Shown here: positions 29,637 to 39,118 of the stretch, piece by piece
Layout: every line of letters starts with the position of its first letter
Numbering within the stretch: position 1 is the first letter of the stretch
DNA from: Aureococcus anophagefferens
Lineage: Eukaryota; Sar; Pelagophyceae; Pelagomonadales; Pelagomonadaceae
DNA length: 64,000 bases
Direction of reading: 5' to 3'
Assembly (NCBI RefSeq): GCF_000186865.1
Contig: NW_008705562.1
Span: 803,737-867,736 of the forward strand
The notes under the pieces: model-generated
What the model was told of the DNA's origin: nothing
Database searches by the model: none
The model's input: only the letters and a program-made list of their open reading frames with translations
Translations under genes and position numbers: made by a program

Positions 29637-31295
29637 TTAGGTTCGGCGCGGCGGCAGGTCCGGGAGGATGTCGGCGATCGCGTCGACCGCGGCCGCGCCG
29701 AGGTCGACGGCCTGCTTCGGCGTGAAGCCGAGCTTCGCGACCGCGCCCGCGTTGTCGTTGCCCTTGTAGGGCATCTCCAGGGTCATGGCGAGGCAGCCGG
29801 GGAAGGCCTGGGCGACGGCCGCGGAGCAGATGTTGAGGTTCGCGCCGCCGCGCGGCGGCTCGGGGTAGCCGACGGGGTCCACGGGCCCCGGCGTCTCGAA
29901 GTCGGGCGACCGCCGCCGGTAGACGTCGTGGAACTTGGCGTGGAGGGCCCGCATGCGGTCGTCGCAGTTCGGCGCGCCGAGGGGAGTCTTCGAGATGAAG
30001 ACGTAGGGCTTCTCCTCGTCCTGGTGCACGTCGAGCATGACGTCGGGCCCGCCGAGGCGCCGCATCGCGGCGATGGCCGCGGCCGTCTCCGGCGCGGGCG
30101 GCGCGCTCTGGCCGAGGCCCGGCGCGACGCCGTTCAATGCGCCCCAGCACCTATTCAGGTTCGCGCCCGCGGCGTTCACGCGGAGGTAGCCCCGCCGCGA
30201 GCCGTCGGGGTTGAGGTTGGGCAGCACGACGACCGTCGCGCGTTCCAGGAGGCCGTGGCCCGCGAGCCGGCGCACGACGCCCTCGGCGAACCAGGACGCG
30301 GCGACCTCGCCCGGGTGCTGGCGGTGCTGGACCCAGACGAGGCGCTTCTCCGGCGTCCGCGGGCCCCCGAAGACGAGGCACTCGACGTCGCGCCCGTCGA
30401 CCGTCGCGCCGATGGCGACGCGCTCCGCGCCGAGCGTCGCCTGCGCCTCGAGGCACAGCGCCCGCGTCCGCTCCAGGGAGTAGGTCGGCCAGTACGCGAA
30501 CGTCGCCGACGACGTCGCGTTGCCCTCGAGCGTCCAGGACAGCACGCCGTCTTCGAACGTCGTCGCCGCGACCCGGTCCCAGGCCGTGCCTCTCAGCATC
30601 GCGACTTTGTACCCGTGCCAGTCGCTGAACGTGGACTCGCCCGCGTCCAAGATGGAAAACGACGCCGTGCCCCCGACGGGCATGCCGCGCGCCTCGAAGC
30701 AGAACCACTGCTTGAAATGGCCGCAGGCCTCGAGGCAGAGCTCGGGTTTCAGTCGCAGGTCCGCGTGGTAGGACGAGCCCGCGGACGTCAAGGACACGAC
30801 GACGATGGCGCCGGCGTCCTCGGGCTCGACGATGCTCGGCTCCTGGGCGAGAAAGCGCGTCGCGGGAACCGGCGCGCCGTCGACGGCGGAGCCGCCGGCC
30901 TTCAAAGCGTCGACGGCCGCGTGGAGCTTGTCGTCCTTGACCATCACGTAGTCCGTGTCGTAGGTGCTGTTGACGAAGATGGACACGCCCGCCGCCGCGA
31001 GCGTCGCCGACAGGTGGCTCAGCACGCCCACGAGGTGGAACGGCAGCGGACCTTTGACTTTCAGCGCGCGCCAGCCCTCCTCGCGCGTCTCGCCGTCGAT
31101 GCGCCGCGCGCCGCGCGGCCGGATGATCGACAGCTCGTCGGCCGTGCGCGTGATGGACACGACGGCGTTCGGGTCCGCGCACGCGAAGAGGTCCGCGGGA
31201 ATGGGCGCCGTCGGTGCGAGGCGCACGACCTCGTAGAACTCGGGCAGCACGAGGAGCGACAGGTCGCTGCCGCGCACGGCGCGCTCGTCGGGCAT
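29637..31295 (-). CDS. ACT-domain / M14 cytosolic carboxypeptidase fusion
   Basis: This is a 552-residue protein in two parts. Residues 1-125 look like the ACT_7/CASTOR-type amino-acid sensing domain (LSLLVLPEFYEVVRL, LPFHLVGVLSHLSATLAAAG, SIFVNSTYDTDYVMVK). The rest is a complete M14 carboxypeptidase of the bacterial/CCP type: a beta-sandwich pro-domain (FKQWFCFEARGMPVGG, SILDAGESTFSDWHGYK, FAYWPTYSLERTRAL), then the Zn ligands HxxE in QHRQHPGE (about 325) and His in DVHQDE (about 420). Substrate and fold motifs include NLNPDGSRRGY and ANLNRCWG, and the catalytic Glu lies in TLEMPY (about 505). The usual NLNREW is NLNRCW here. The family removes C-terminal amino acids such as glutamate from proteins. 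The fusion suggests ligand control of the peptidase, which is inference. The stop lies 8 bp from the convergent CS-domain gene. Confidence 0.85.
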   Translation of the reverse strand: MPDERAVRGSDLSLLVLPEFYEVVRLAPTAPIPADLFACADPNAVVSITRTADELSIIRPRGARRIDGETREEGWRALKVKGPLPFHLVGVLSHLSATLAAAGVSIFVNSTYDTDYVMVKDDKLHAAVDALKAGGSAVDGAPVPATRFLAQEPSIVEPEDAGAIVVVSLTSAGSSYHADLRLKPELCLEACGHFKQWFCFEARGMPVGGTASFSILDAGESTFSDWHGYKVAMLRGTAWDRVAATTFEDGVLSWTLEGNATSSATFAYWPTYSLERTRALCLEAQATLGAERVAIGATVDGRDVECLVFGGPRTPEKRLVWVQHRQHPGEVAASWFAEGVVRRLAGHGLLERATVVVLPNLNPDGSRRGYLRVNAAGANLNRCWGALNGVAPGLGQSAPPAPETAAAIAAMRRLGGPDVMLDVHQDEEKPYVFISKTPLGAPNCDDRMRALHAKFHDVYRRRSPDFETPGPVDPVGYPEPPRGGANLNICSAAVAQAFPGCLAMTLEMPYKGNDNAGAVAKLGFTPKQAVDLGAAAVDAIADILPDLPPRRT

Positions 31296-31424
31296 GGTGT
31301 GTTTGTGCTTTTTGCGATGCGCTGCAGCACCCACGGCGCGCGTAGACAAAGCCGACACACTCTGCGATGGGCAGCCTCTAATCGTGGAACGTAATGAGAC
31401 TGCATCTGAGGTGCACTCGGGTCA

Positions 31425-32414
31425 ATGTTTCCCATTCCACAGCCTGGCCTGCTTGCCAGCGGCCGACACGCGATGCGCGCGCGCTCGCTTGTACACAGCA
31501 GCCATGCGACCAGCCAAGCGATGCGCGCGTGCTCGCTCGTACACAGCAGCCATGCGACCAGCCAAGCGATGCGCGCGCGCTCGCTCGTACACAGCAGCCA
31601 TGCGACCAGCCAATCGATGCGTCGCGCCGGCCAGCGCCGGCACTTTGCCGGCCACAGTAAGTGGGCCAACATTCGCAAGAAAAAGGGCGGCTTGGACGCG
31701 GCGCGCGGCGACCTCTTCGCCAAGCTGAGCCGCAACGTCGAGGTGGCGAGCCGCGTGGCGAAGGGCGACCGGTCGAGCATCGGCCTCGCGAGCGCGATCT
31801 CGCGCGCCAAGGACCAGCGCCTGCCGAAGAAGACGCTCGAGGCCGCGATCGCGCGCGGCGCCGAGGGCAAGGCCGCCGGCGCCGACGTCGAGCAGCTGAC
31901 GTACGAGGGCACGCTGCCCGGCGGCGTCGGCGTCGTCGTCGACGCGCTGACGGACAACAAGAACCGCACGGCCAACGACGTGCGGTCCATCTTCAAGAAG
32001 CACGGCGGCGCGCTCGGCGCGCGGAACTCCGTCGCCTGGGCCTGGGCGCGCGTCGGCGAGCTCCGCGTCGAGGCCGCCGCGCGCGACGGCGACGGCGCGC
32101 CGGCGGCCGCCTTGGACGCGGCGGCCTACGAGGCCCTCTTCGACGCGGCGCTCGAGGCCGGCGCGGACGACGTCGACGACTTTTCGCCGGGCGGCGCCGA
32201 GGTCCTCGTGCGGAGCGACCCGGCGTCGGCGGCGGCCGTGCGCGACGCGCTCGCCGCCGCGGGCCTCCACGTCGCGGCGACGGAGCTCGTCTGGCGGCCG
32301 GCGACGGACGTCGACGTCGGCGACGCGGACGCCGTCGGCGGCGCGCTCCTCGCGCTCGAGGACCACCCCGACGTCGCCGCGGTCTTCTCCAACGCGAAGT
32401 TCCCCGACGCGTAA
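31425..32414 (+). CDS. Mitochondrial translational activator, TACO1/YebC family
   Basis: This is a protein of up to 329 residues. The YebC/TACO1 domain begins at GHSKWANIRKKKGGLDAARG, the invariant family start. It continues through IASAISRAKDQRLPKKTLEA-like sequence and the second and third domains (DVRSIFKKHGGALGA, VAWAWARVG). TACO1/YebC proteins assist translation on the mitochondrial or bacterial ribosome. Upstream of the domain lies an Arg/Ser/Ala-rich leader ending RRAGQRRHFAGH, typical of mitochondrial import, most of it made by a 48-bp tandem repeat. That repeat supplies four in-frame ATGs (31473, 31521, 31569, 31617) besides the ATG at 31425, so the true start is uncertain. The last one would still give a short presequence. 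The stop is 2 bp from that of the convergent JmjC gene. Confidence 0.9.
   Translation: MFPIPQPGLLASGRHAMRARSLVHSSHATSQAMRACSLVHSSHATSQAMRARSLVHSSHATSQSMRRAGQRRHFAGHSKWANIRKKKGGLDAARGDLFAKLSRNVEVASRVAKGDRSSIGLASAISRAKDQRLPKKTLEAAIARGAEGKAAGADVEQLTYEGTLPGGVGVVVDALTDNKNRTANDVRSIFKKHGGALGARNSVAWAWARVGELRVEAAARDGDGAPAAALDAAAYEALFDAALEAGADDVDDFSPGGAEVLVRSDPASAAAVRDALAAAGLHVAATELVWRPATDVDVGDADAVGGALLALEDHPDVAAVFSNAKFPDA
31473..31616 (+). repeat. 48-bp tandem repeat, three copies, in the TACO1 leader
   Basis: Each unit starts ATGCGCGCG(C/T)GCTCGCT and encodes MRA[RC]SLVHSSHATSQ[AS]. Copies begin at 31473, 31521 and 31569 and differ at only a few bases. The 48-bp period keeps the frame. Confidence 0.95.
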
Positions 32415-32416
32415 TC

Positions 32417-33718
32417 TTACTCCTTCCGCTTGGGCTTCTTCTTGTCCCGCTTCTCCTTCGTGAAGCCCGGCGTGCACTGGTTGACGACCTGGGCCTGGCG
32501 GTCGTCCTTGCCGGAGCGCGTGTTGCACTGGTAGTTCGTGTCGATGGAGATGATGTAGTGGAGGTAGTAGGTCGGGAGGTAGAGGAAGTCGCCGGGCCGC
32601 TGGACGACCTCGTGGGCCTTCATCGTCGGGAACCGCGGGAACTTGTCCCACGAGTCCGGGTTCGACCAGTCGACCTCGGAGTGGCGGCCCGACGGGTGGT
32701 TCTTGGCCAGGAGGTACATGTCGCAGGAGTCGTCGGGGTCCACGAGGACGTAGCGGCGCCGCCCGTAGAACTGGCCGACCATGTTGCGGCTGCCGTCCCA
32801 GTGCGCCTCGGCGATGACGCCCGTCATGCCGAAGCGGCAGTGGATGCCCCGCTGCTGCTTGGGCTCCTTGAAGAAGATGTTGGGCTTGGGCTGGAAGAAC
32901 GTGAGCTCCTTGAAGAGCCATCCCGAGCCCGCGTCGGACGCGGACGTCGCGGAGAACCGGAAGTAAAAACGGCTGTCGGGTTCCAATATGGACTTGTTCT
33001 TCGCCGCCTCGACCTTGCCGAGCCAGTCGTCCCAGGAGAGCTTGACGTTCTTGATCGGCGGGTTCTTCGCCGCGCGCCCGTTCGTGTACATGAAGTGGTT
33101 CGCGCCGTGGTTCACCTCGCCGCCGGGGTTCGACGCCTCGCACTTGTACTTCGTCGACGCGCCGAGCTTGCGCCGCATGTAGGCCGGGTCGGCCCACTTG
33201 CGCGCGATCTCGTTCATGGCGGGCACGTTGTAGAGCTGGAAGGGCACCTCGGCGTCGCGGTACCGAATCGCCTGCGCGAGCTCCGTGGCGTAGTCGAAGC
33301 GGCAGACGGACTGGTACATCTGGTCGGGCACGACCATGTCGTCGGGGTTCCAGTTGGCGACGATGTCCTTGATGGCCCACTTCGTCGGGTAGCCGTCGGG
33401 CGGCGCGCCGCTGCAGTCGACGGCCGCGCCCTCGGGCACGGCCGCGGGGATCTTGCCCCACGTGCTCGGGTCCAGCGGCTCGTTGAGCGCGGCCTCCTCG
33501 AGCGCGACCTGGACCTCGCGCTCCGGGTCGTGCTTCTGCGACGCGCCCTTGCGCAGATTCCGCGCCGGCGACCCGGCGGGGGCGCCGCCGCCGGCGGGCG
33601 CCTCGTAGCTGCCCGTGTTCAGGTAGCCGATGAGGAACCCGCTCACGAGCAGGCCCAGGACGACGACGTAATAACAGCCCGCGCCGCCGGAGGACTCCGG
33701 GCCGCGTCGCCGAGCCAT
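32417..33718 (-). CDS. Membrane-anchored JmjC (cupin-type) Fe(II)/2-oxoglutarate oxygenase
   Basis: This is a 433-residue protein. A short cytosolic N-terminus precedes one membrane span (YYVVVLGLLVSGFLIGYL, about 16-33), giving a type II topology with a lumenal catalytic part. The C-terminal half is a JmjC/cupin fold: the HxD iron ligands in EAHWDGSRNMVGQFYG (about 306), RRYVLVDPDD, and the distal His in YYLHYIISID (about 384), preceded by RPGDFLYLPT. Such enzymes hydroxylate proteins; the Golgi/ER location suggests a secretory substrate rather than histones. The C-terminus is Lys-rich (KEKRDKKKPKRKE). The start at 33718 gives the anchor directly after a short basic segment. Its stop faces the TACO1 stop across 2 bp. 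Confidence 0.87.
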   Translation of the reverse strand: MARRRGPESSGGAGCYYVVVLGLLVSGFLIGYLNTGSYEAPAGGGAPAGSPARNLRKGASQKHDPEREVQVALEEAALNEPLDPSTWGKIPAAVPEGAAVDCSGAPPDGYPTKWAIKDIVANWNPDDMVVPDQMYQSVCRFDYATELAQAIRYRDAEVPFQLYNVPAMNEIARKWADPAYMRRKLGASTKYKCEASNPGGEVNHGANHFMYTNGRAAKNPPIKNVKLSWDDWLGKVEAAKNKSILEPDSRFYFRFSATSASDAGSGWLFKELTFFQPKPNIFFKEPKQQRGIHCRFGMTGVIAEAHWDGSRNMVGQFYGRRRYVLVDPDDSCDMYLLAKNHPSGRHSEVDWSNPDSWDKFPRFPTMKAHEVVQRPGDFLYLPTYYLHYIISIDTNYQCNTRSGKDDRQAQVVNQCTPGFTKEKRDKKKPKRKE

Positions 33719-33941
33719 GGCGGCGCGGCGAGCGACGCGATGCGCCGCGGCGGCGCGCGGCTAGCGACGAGAAGGCTCCCGAAGCCGCCGCGTCTACGGC
33801 GGCGCGACGCGCTCGCGAAGCCGGCAGCTATCGTCGCGTCGACGACGCCTCTGTCGAGCGGATTCCGGGCTAAAGATGAAGCGCTGCACGGCAACCTCCA
33901 TGGCATGGTGCCTCCATGAGCGTTCCATGGCCACAGCCAAC

Positions 33942-35627
33942 TTACGTCGCCCCGTCGCAGAAGAGGCCGAGGAGCGCGTCGACGGCGAGCTGCGTGACCG
34001 TGCCGCCGAAGTGCATGCCGTCGTACGTCGCGTCCCAGCGGCTCGCGGAGAACGGCGCGACGTCGAGCACGGACACGTCGAGGTCCGCGAACTCGGCGGC
34101 GACGGTCCGCATGACGGTCGCGAAGGCCGCGAGCTGGTCCGGGTGCATGCCCGGGTTCCGCAGGCCGAGGAGCGACGGCGCGCCGAGCAGGACGACGCGG
34201 AGCGTCGCGTTCTCGTGGTTCGCGAACGCGCCGAGCCGCGCGAGCGCGGTCCGCGTCCAGTTGCCGAAGCGGCCGTTGAGGGCGCTGCCGGGCATGTGGA
34301 GGAGGCCCCAGTTGGCGACGACGACCATCTCGCCGCCCGGCGCGCCGCCGAAGAGGCCGTCGACGTCGAGGCCCGCGACCTTCCGGGGCCTCTTCGGCGC
34401 GAAGCCGCAGCAGAGCGCGTCGTCGCCGATGAGCCCCAGGCGCCAGAGGTTGTCGATGCCCCAGATCTGCTCGTAGTGGAGCCGCGTCTCGTGGCTCGTC
34501 GCCGTCGCCGCGTCCCGGGCCGCGGCCGCGGCGTCCGCGTCCGCGCCGCCGAAGCGCACGGCCTTGATCGCGCCGACGTCGATTTTCACCTCGAGGCGCG
34601 CGGCGACGGCCTCGTAGAGGTCGCGGACGATGGAGTCGCCGAGGAACGCGAGCACGCGCGCGCCGCGGCGCCGGAGGCACGCGAACGCCTCGTCGGCGGA
34701 GAAGTGGTGGTAGGAGCAGCCGTCGCGGGAAAAGTCCCAGGGGACGCGGTCCGCCTTGCCCGCCGTGAGCAGCGCGGCGTCGCGCGCCGACGCGGCCCGG
34801 ATCCAGTGGCCCGCGCCGCCGCCGCGGCACGCCGCCGTCGCCGGCGGCGGCGCCGCGGCGGCCGCGGCCGCCGCGAAGGTCAGGGGCGCGAGGGGCACGA
34901 GGGCCAGGGCGTCGCAGTCGTCCCGGAAGCGCTTGTCCGCGCAGGGCCGGCCGCCGGGGCAGCGGTTCTCGACGGCGCCGAGGAAGACGGGCCGCCCGCG
35001 TTCGGGGAACGCGTCGACCGGCCGCGCGGCGCGGTCCTGGTAGTAGAAGTGGAACGTCGCCCGGGCGGCGTAGGCGCCGGGCACCGGCGGCACCCAGGTC
35101 ACGCGGATCGTGTCGTCGTCGACGCGCTCCGACGCCGCGGCGTCGAGCGCCGCGCCCGACACCGCGAGCGCGACGCGGACGCCGCCGAGGCGCCCGGTTT
35201 TCGCGCAGTCGACGACGTCGAAGCCGCAGGGCTTTGCGGCGTCGCGCGCGGCGCAGGCCGCCGTGACGTTCGTCGCGCGCGCGACGACGCCGAGCGACCG
35301 CTCGAGCATGGGCCAGCCGCGGCACCGGTCCGCCGCCCACTGCGTCGTCGGCGCCGCGAGCTTCGCTTGGACGCCGCAGGCGTCGAGCGCCGCGTCGGCG
35401 ACGCCGCAGGCGCCGCCGGCGGCCGCCGCGCGGTCCGCGTTCCAGCTCGAGCACCGCTGGGGCGACGACGCGTTCCTCGGCGGACGACGCGACGTCCGGG
35501 GCTGCGTGATCCCGGGCTGCTTCTTCTTCGGCGCGCGCCGCTTGGGGCGCCGCCGCGAGAACACGCCGGTCCGGCAGCCCAAGGCCAGCAGCGCCGCGAC
35601 GACGACACAGGTCCGCCGCGCCGTCAT
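33942..35627 (-). CDS. PC-esterase/NXPE-like SGNH acyl-esterase or acyltransferase, secreted
   Basis: This 561-residue protein has a leader (TCVVVAALLALGC) and a Lys/Arg/Pro-rich stem. An N-terminal beta-rich region (IRVTWVPPVPGAYAARATFH) resembles a filamin/Ig-like domain of NXPE proteins. The SGNH/PC-esterase core follows: WDFSRDGCSYHHFS, the nucleophile motif FLGDSIVRDLYEAV (about 329), VVVANWGLLHMPGS, and the DxxH-type end DGMHFGG (about 536). Cas1p, PMR5/TBL and NXPE relatives transfer or remove acetyl groups on glycans in the Golgi. That role fits this protein, with the exact substrate unknown. Several Cys residues in the N-terminal half suggest an oxidising compartment. Confidence 0.82.
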   Translation of the reverse strand: MTARRTCVVVAALLALGCRTGVFSRRRPKRRAPKKKQPGITQPRTSRRPPRNASSPQRCSSWNADRAAAAGGACGVADAALDACGVQAKLAAPTTQWAADRCRGWPMLERSLGVVARATNVTAACAARDAAKPCGFDVVDCAKTGRLGGVRVALAVSGAALDAAASERVDDDTIRVTWVPPVPGAYAARATFHFYYQDRAARPVDAFPERGRPVFLGAVENRCPGGRPCADKRFRDDCDALALVPLAPLTFAAAAAAAAPPPATAACRGGGAGHWIRAASARDAALLTAGKADRVPWDFSRDGCSYHHFSADEAFACLRRRGARVLAFLGDSIVRDLYEAVAARLEVKIDVGAIKAVRFGGADADAAAAARDAATATSHETRLHYEQIWGIDNLWRLGLIGDDALCCGFAPKRPRKVAGLDVDGLFGGAPGGEMVVVANWGLLHMPGSALNGRFGNWTRTALARLGAFANHENATLRVVLLGAPSLLGLRNPGMHPDQLAAFATVMRTVAAEFADLDVSVLDVAPFSASRWDATYDGMHFGGTVTQLAVDALLGLFCDGAT

Positions 35628-35793
35628 CGTCTCGGTGTTACATCACCATCGTCGTCGCGCAAATCCACATCAAGGTGAAGGGAAAGCACTGCCAGGCTTG
35701 GCGTGAACAGGATCGGGCGTTACTCGACGAGGGGGTGTTGATTGTTTCTCTGCGGGTCGCGGGCGGGCGGGCCGCGCGCGAGCCGGCCGAACC

Positions 35794-38001
35794 CTAGGCG
35801 ACGGCGGCCGCGGGCTTCGCCGGCACGGGCGCGCCCGCGGCGACGGAGATCGTCGTCTTCGGCGGCTCGACGGCGACGGGCGGCTCGGGCTCCGACGTCT
35901 GCGACGCGACGAGGTCCTGGAGGTCCTTGCCCGTGAGCGTCTCGCGGTCGATGAGCGTCGTCGCGACGGCGTCGAGGAGCGCGCGGTTGTCGACGAGGAG
36001 CTTCGTCGCGCGACCGTACGAATCCGTGAGCAGTTTCTGGACCTCGCGGTCGATGGCCGCGCGCGTCTCCGGCGCCGGCGCGTCGTCGGCGTTCCACTTG
36101 CCGCTGTGGTAGACGACGCCGACCTCGTCGGAGAAGCCCCACTTCGTGACCATGTTCCGCGCGAGGCGCGTCGCCTGGTAGATGTCGGACGACGCGCCCG
36201 ACGACACGCCGTCGGCGCCGTAGATGAGCTCCTCGGCGACGCGGCCGCCCATGCACACGTCCATGCGCGCGAGCATCTGCTTGCGGGAGATGGACGTCTG
36301 GTCGCCCTCGGGCAGCTGCTGGACCATGCCGAGCGCCTGGCCCCGGGGCATGATCGTCGCCTTGTGCACCGGGTCCGCGCCGGACGTGAGCATGGCGACG
36401 AGCGCGTGGCCGCCCTCGTGGTAGGCCGTCATCTTCATGGTCTCCTTCGTGAGCACGGCGGACCGGCGCTCCGCGCCCATGAGGATCTTGTCCTTGGCGT
36501 AGTCGAGCGCCTTGGTGGTGACGGCGTCGAGCCCGTCGAGCGCGGCCTTCAACGCCGCTTGATTGACGAGGTTCGACAGGTCCGCGCCGGACATGCCCGG
36601 CGTGCCCCGGGCCAGCGCGTCGATGTCCGCGTCGGCGTCGAGGGGGATCTTGCCGCTGTGCAATTTCAGGATCTGCTTCCGGCCCTCGACGTCCGGCAAA
36701 GGCACGGACACGTGGCGGTCGAAGCGGCCCGGCCGCAGCAGCGCCGGGTCCAGGGAGTCGGCGATGTTCGTGGCACCGATCACGATCACCCCGTGGTTCT
36801 GCTCGAAGCCGTCCATCTCCACGAGGAGCTGGTTCAGCGTCATCTTCATCGCCTGCTGCTCCTTCAAATGGCGCGACGCGCCGATCGCGTCGATCTCGTC
36901 GATGAAGATGATGCAGGGGCTCCGCTTCTTCGCCGCCTCGAACAGGTCGCGCACGCGCCGCGCGCCGACGCCCACGTACATCTCCTCGAACTCGGAGCCG
37001 GACGCGTAGAAGAACGGCACGCCCGCCTCGCCCGCGATCGCGCGCGCGAGCAGCGTCTTGCCCGTGCCCGGCGGCCCCATGAGGAGGCAGCCCTTGGGCA
37101 GCTTGCCGCCGAGGCGCGTGAAGCGCGTCGGGTCGCTCAGGAACATGACGATCTCCTCGAGCTCCTGCTTGGCCTCGTCGACGCCCATGACGTCCGAGAA
37201 TCGCTTGTCGCTGTTCTCGGCCGTGTGCACGGCCGTCGACGCCGCGCCGAGGCGGCTCGACATGCCCCGGTCGTCCATGAGCGCGCCGAAGGCGCTCAAC
37301 GCGATGAAGGCCACGGCGAGCACGCGCAGCGTGCGCCAGAGCTGCTGGCGCCAGCCCGCCTGCACGACGGCGACCTGGACGGGGTTCGCGGCCGTGCCCG
37401 CGGCGCCCAGGGCCGCGGCGGCGCCGACGGGCGGCACGAAGGACGTCGACGCGCCGGCGAAGGCGCCGGCGGCGGCCGCGGGCGGCGCCGCCGACGCCGC
37501 GCCCGCGGCCTCGGCGGCCGCGCCCGCCTTGGCCGCCGTCGCCGCCGCCGCCGACGCGGCCGCGAGCCGCGCCTTGACGTCCGCCAGGGGCGCCGTGTCC
37601 ATCTGGCCCGTGGCGACGAGGGCCTTGAGGTACTCGCGCGTCAACGGCTCGAGGAGCGCCTCGTGCTGCGCGGGCGACAGCGCCTCGATGCGCCGGAGCG
37701 CCGCCTCGGGATGTTCCGCCGCGAGCGCGCGCACGAAGGTCATCTGCGCCGCGCCGTCCTCCGGCGCGTCGTTCGCGGCGCGCTCGAGCTTCTTGAGCTG
37801 GCGGTTCCGCAGGAAGCTCCAGATGCCCCGCCGTCTCTCGTCGATCGCGGACCGCGGGAGCGCCAGGGCGTGTTTTTGGGTGAGGGTGACGAGCGGCCGC
37901 CGGCTCCGGCTCCCGATGGCGAGGTTCATGGCCGGGGCGGGCCGTCGGAGCGCCGGACCGGCGCCCCGGGCGGCGACGCCGCGGAGCGCGGAGAGCGCCA
38001 T
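35794..38001 (-). CDS. YME1: Mitochondrial i-AAA protease, YME1/FtsH type
   Basis: This 735-residue ATP-dependent zinc metalloprotease degrades inner-membrane and intermembrane-space proteins. A basic Ala/Arg-rich presequence is followed by a helical N-domain with an Ala-rich linker. One membrane span ([18 protein letters not shown], about 230-250) distinguishes it from m-AAA and plastid FtsH, which have two. The AAA+ core shows Walker [21 protein letters not shown] (about 308), [20 protein letters not shown] typical of YME1, Walker [10 protein letters not shown] (about 365) and the second region of homology ([11 protein letters not shown]). The Zn site is HEGGH (about 528). The ATG at 38001 was chosen because the upstream extension reads into the 155-bp divergent promoter shared with the 38157 gene. 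Confidence 0.93.
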   Translation of the reverse strand: MALSALRGVAARGAGPALRRPAPAMNLAIGSRSRRPLVTLTQKHALALPRSAIDERRRGIWSFLRNRQLKKLERAANDAPEDGAAQMTFVRALAAEHPEAALRRIEALSPAQHEALLEPLTREYLKALVATGQMDTAPLADVKARLAAASAAAATAAKAGAAAEAAGAASAAPPAAAAGAFAGASTSFVPPVGAAAALGAAGTAANPVQVAVVQAGWRQQLWRTLRVLAVAFIALSAFGALMDDRGMSSRLGAASTAVHTAENSDKRFSDVMGVDEAKQELEEIVMFLSDPTRFTRLGGKLPKGCLLMGPPGTGKTLLARAIAGEAGVPFFYASGSEFEEMYVGVGARRVRDLFEAAKKRSPCIIFIDEIDAIGASRHLKEQQAMKMTLNQLLVEMDGFEQNHGVIVIGATNIADSLDPALLRPGRFDRHVSVPLPDVEGRKQILKLHSGKIPLDADADIDALARGTPGMSGADLSNLVNQAALKAALDGLDAVTTKALDYAKDKILMGAERRSAVLTKETMKMTAYHEGGHALVAMLTSGADPVHKATIMPRGQALGMVQQLPEGDQTSISRKQMLARMDVCMGGRVAEELIYGADGVSSGASSDIYQATRLARNMVTKWGFSDEVGVVYHSGKWNADDAPAPETRAAIDREVQKLLTDSYGRATKLLVDNRALLDAVATTLIDRETLTGKDLQDLVASQTSEPEPPVAVEPPKTTISVAAGAPVPAKPAAAVA

Positions 38002-38156
38002 CGTCGTCTGACGGCGTCGGCCTCTGTTCCCGTGGCCGGCCTTCAGCGTGGCGGCGGCGCGGCGCCGTCGGCTTCTGCCACTCCAACACCGCCCGACGCC
38101 TCGGCACACCGCTCGCGCGAAAACTCGCTCCGAAACCCAAAACCACCCAAACGACC

Positions 38157-38924
38157 ATGACGGCGAACCCGCTCGCCGCCACGCGCGTGCCCGACCAAGG
38201 CCCGGCCTACGTCGCCATCATTCCCATGGCGAGCGCCGTGCCCGGCTCCCAGTGGACCATCGCCTCCGGCTACGGCGCGGCGGAGGACGCGCAGGTGCAC
38301 ACGCTGTCGGAGATCGTGCTGAAGCTCGCGGCGACGAACTTCATCGTGAACTCGCTCATCAGGACGATCGTGCTCGTCGTGAATTTGGCGCGGGGCGCGC
38401 CGAACACGGGCCTCACGGTCTTCCTCTGGCTCTTCTGGGTGTCCTGGGCCTGCTACGTCTACTGGCTCGGCATCCAGGGCGTGAAGACGCGCAACGCGCC
38501 CTGCTGCGGCGACGCGTGCTGCTGCGCGAACAGCGGCTGCGGTTCGCTGACGGCGTTCTTCGGCATCTACGTCTTCTTCGCGTCCCTGCACGGCATCGCG
38601 CTGCTCATCGACCTCGTGACGCTCAACGTCGTCGGGATTTTTGTGAGTCTCTTCTTCGTGGCGCTCACGGGCGCGACGGCCGAGTACGCGCGGCGTTTGC
38701 TCGACCGCCTCGCGAGCCTCCCGCGGCGCGGCGGCGACGTCGAGGCGGGGCCGCCCCTGCCCGTGGCCGCGGCGCACGAGGTCCAGGTCGGATCGGTGGC
38801 GCCCCCGCCCGTCATCGTCAGCGCCATGCCCGTCGGCGCGGCCGCGGCGATGCCCGTGTCCACGGCGACCGCGACGCCGCCCCCGGCCAAGGGCGACGAC
38901 CTCGGCAACACGGCGACGGTGTAA
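38157..38924 (+). CDS. Small multi-pass membrane protein of unknown function
   Basis: This is a 255-residue protein. Hydrophobic segments occur at about 77-95 (LIRTIVLVVNLARG region, weak), 83-105 (TGLTVFLWLFWVSWACYVYW) and 135-180 (FFGIYVFFASLHGIALLIDL, VVGIFVSLFFVALTGA), so three or four spans are likely. A Cys cluster (APCCGDACCCANSGCG) sits between spans 2 and 3. The C-terminal 70 residues are Pro/Ala/Val-rich and soluble. I recognise no family. It is divergent from the i-AAA protease gene. Confidence 0.75.
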   Translation: MTANPLAATRVPDQGPAYVAIIPMASAVPGSQWTIASGYGAAEDAQVHTLSEIVLKLAATNFIVNSLIRTIVLVVNLARGAPNTGLTVFLWLFWVSWACYVYWLGIQGVKTRNAPCCGDACCCANSGCGSLTAFFGIYVFFASLHGIALLIDLVTLNVVGIFVSLFFVALTGATAEYARRLLDRLASLPRRGGDVEAGPPLPVAAAHEVQVGSVAPPPVIVSAMPVGAAAAMPVSTATATPPPAKGDDLGNTATV

Positions 38925-39118
38925 GGCGCCTCGTTTTTAGCGAGGTGCTGCGGTACGGGGGTCGATCTTGCCAGTGGGGGGCTAGAGTCCGGGCGCAGCT
39001 GGCGCAGCTGCAGCGCTGCAACATCGGTGCATCGCAGCTTCATCTTCACCCCGCGATGAGGTGGACCATAGGCGCTCGGCCGATGCCGATGATGAGGCGG
39101 ACCTCTCGAGCTCGGCCG

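Noticed and set aside
35720..38182. 820-residue minus-strand ORF overlapping the i-AAA protease
   Set aside because: It is an alternative frame with Arg/Gly-rich low-complexity sequence; the protease motifs lie in the 35794-38001 frame.
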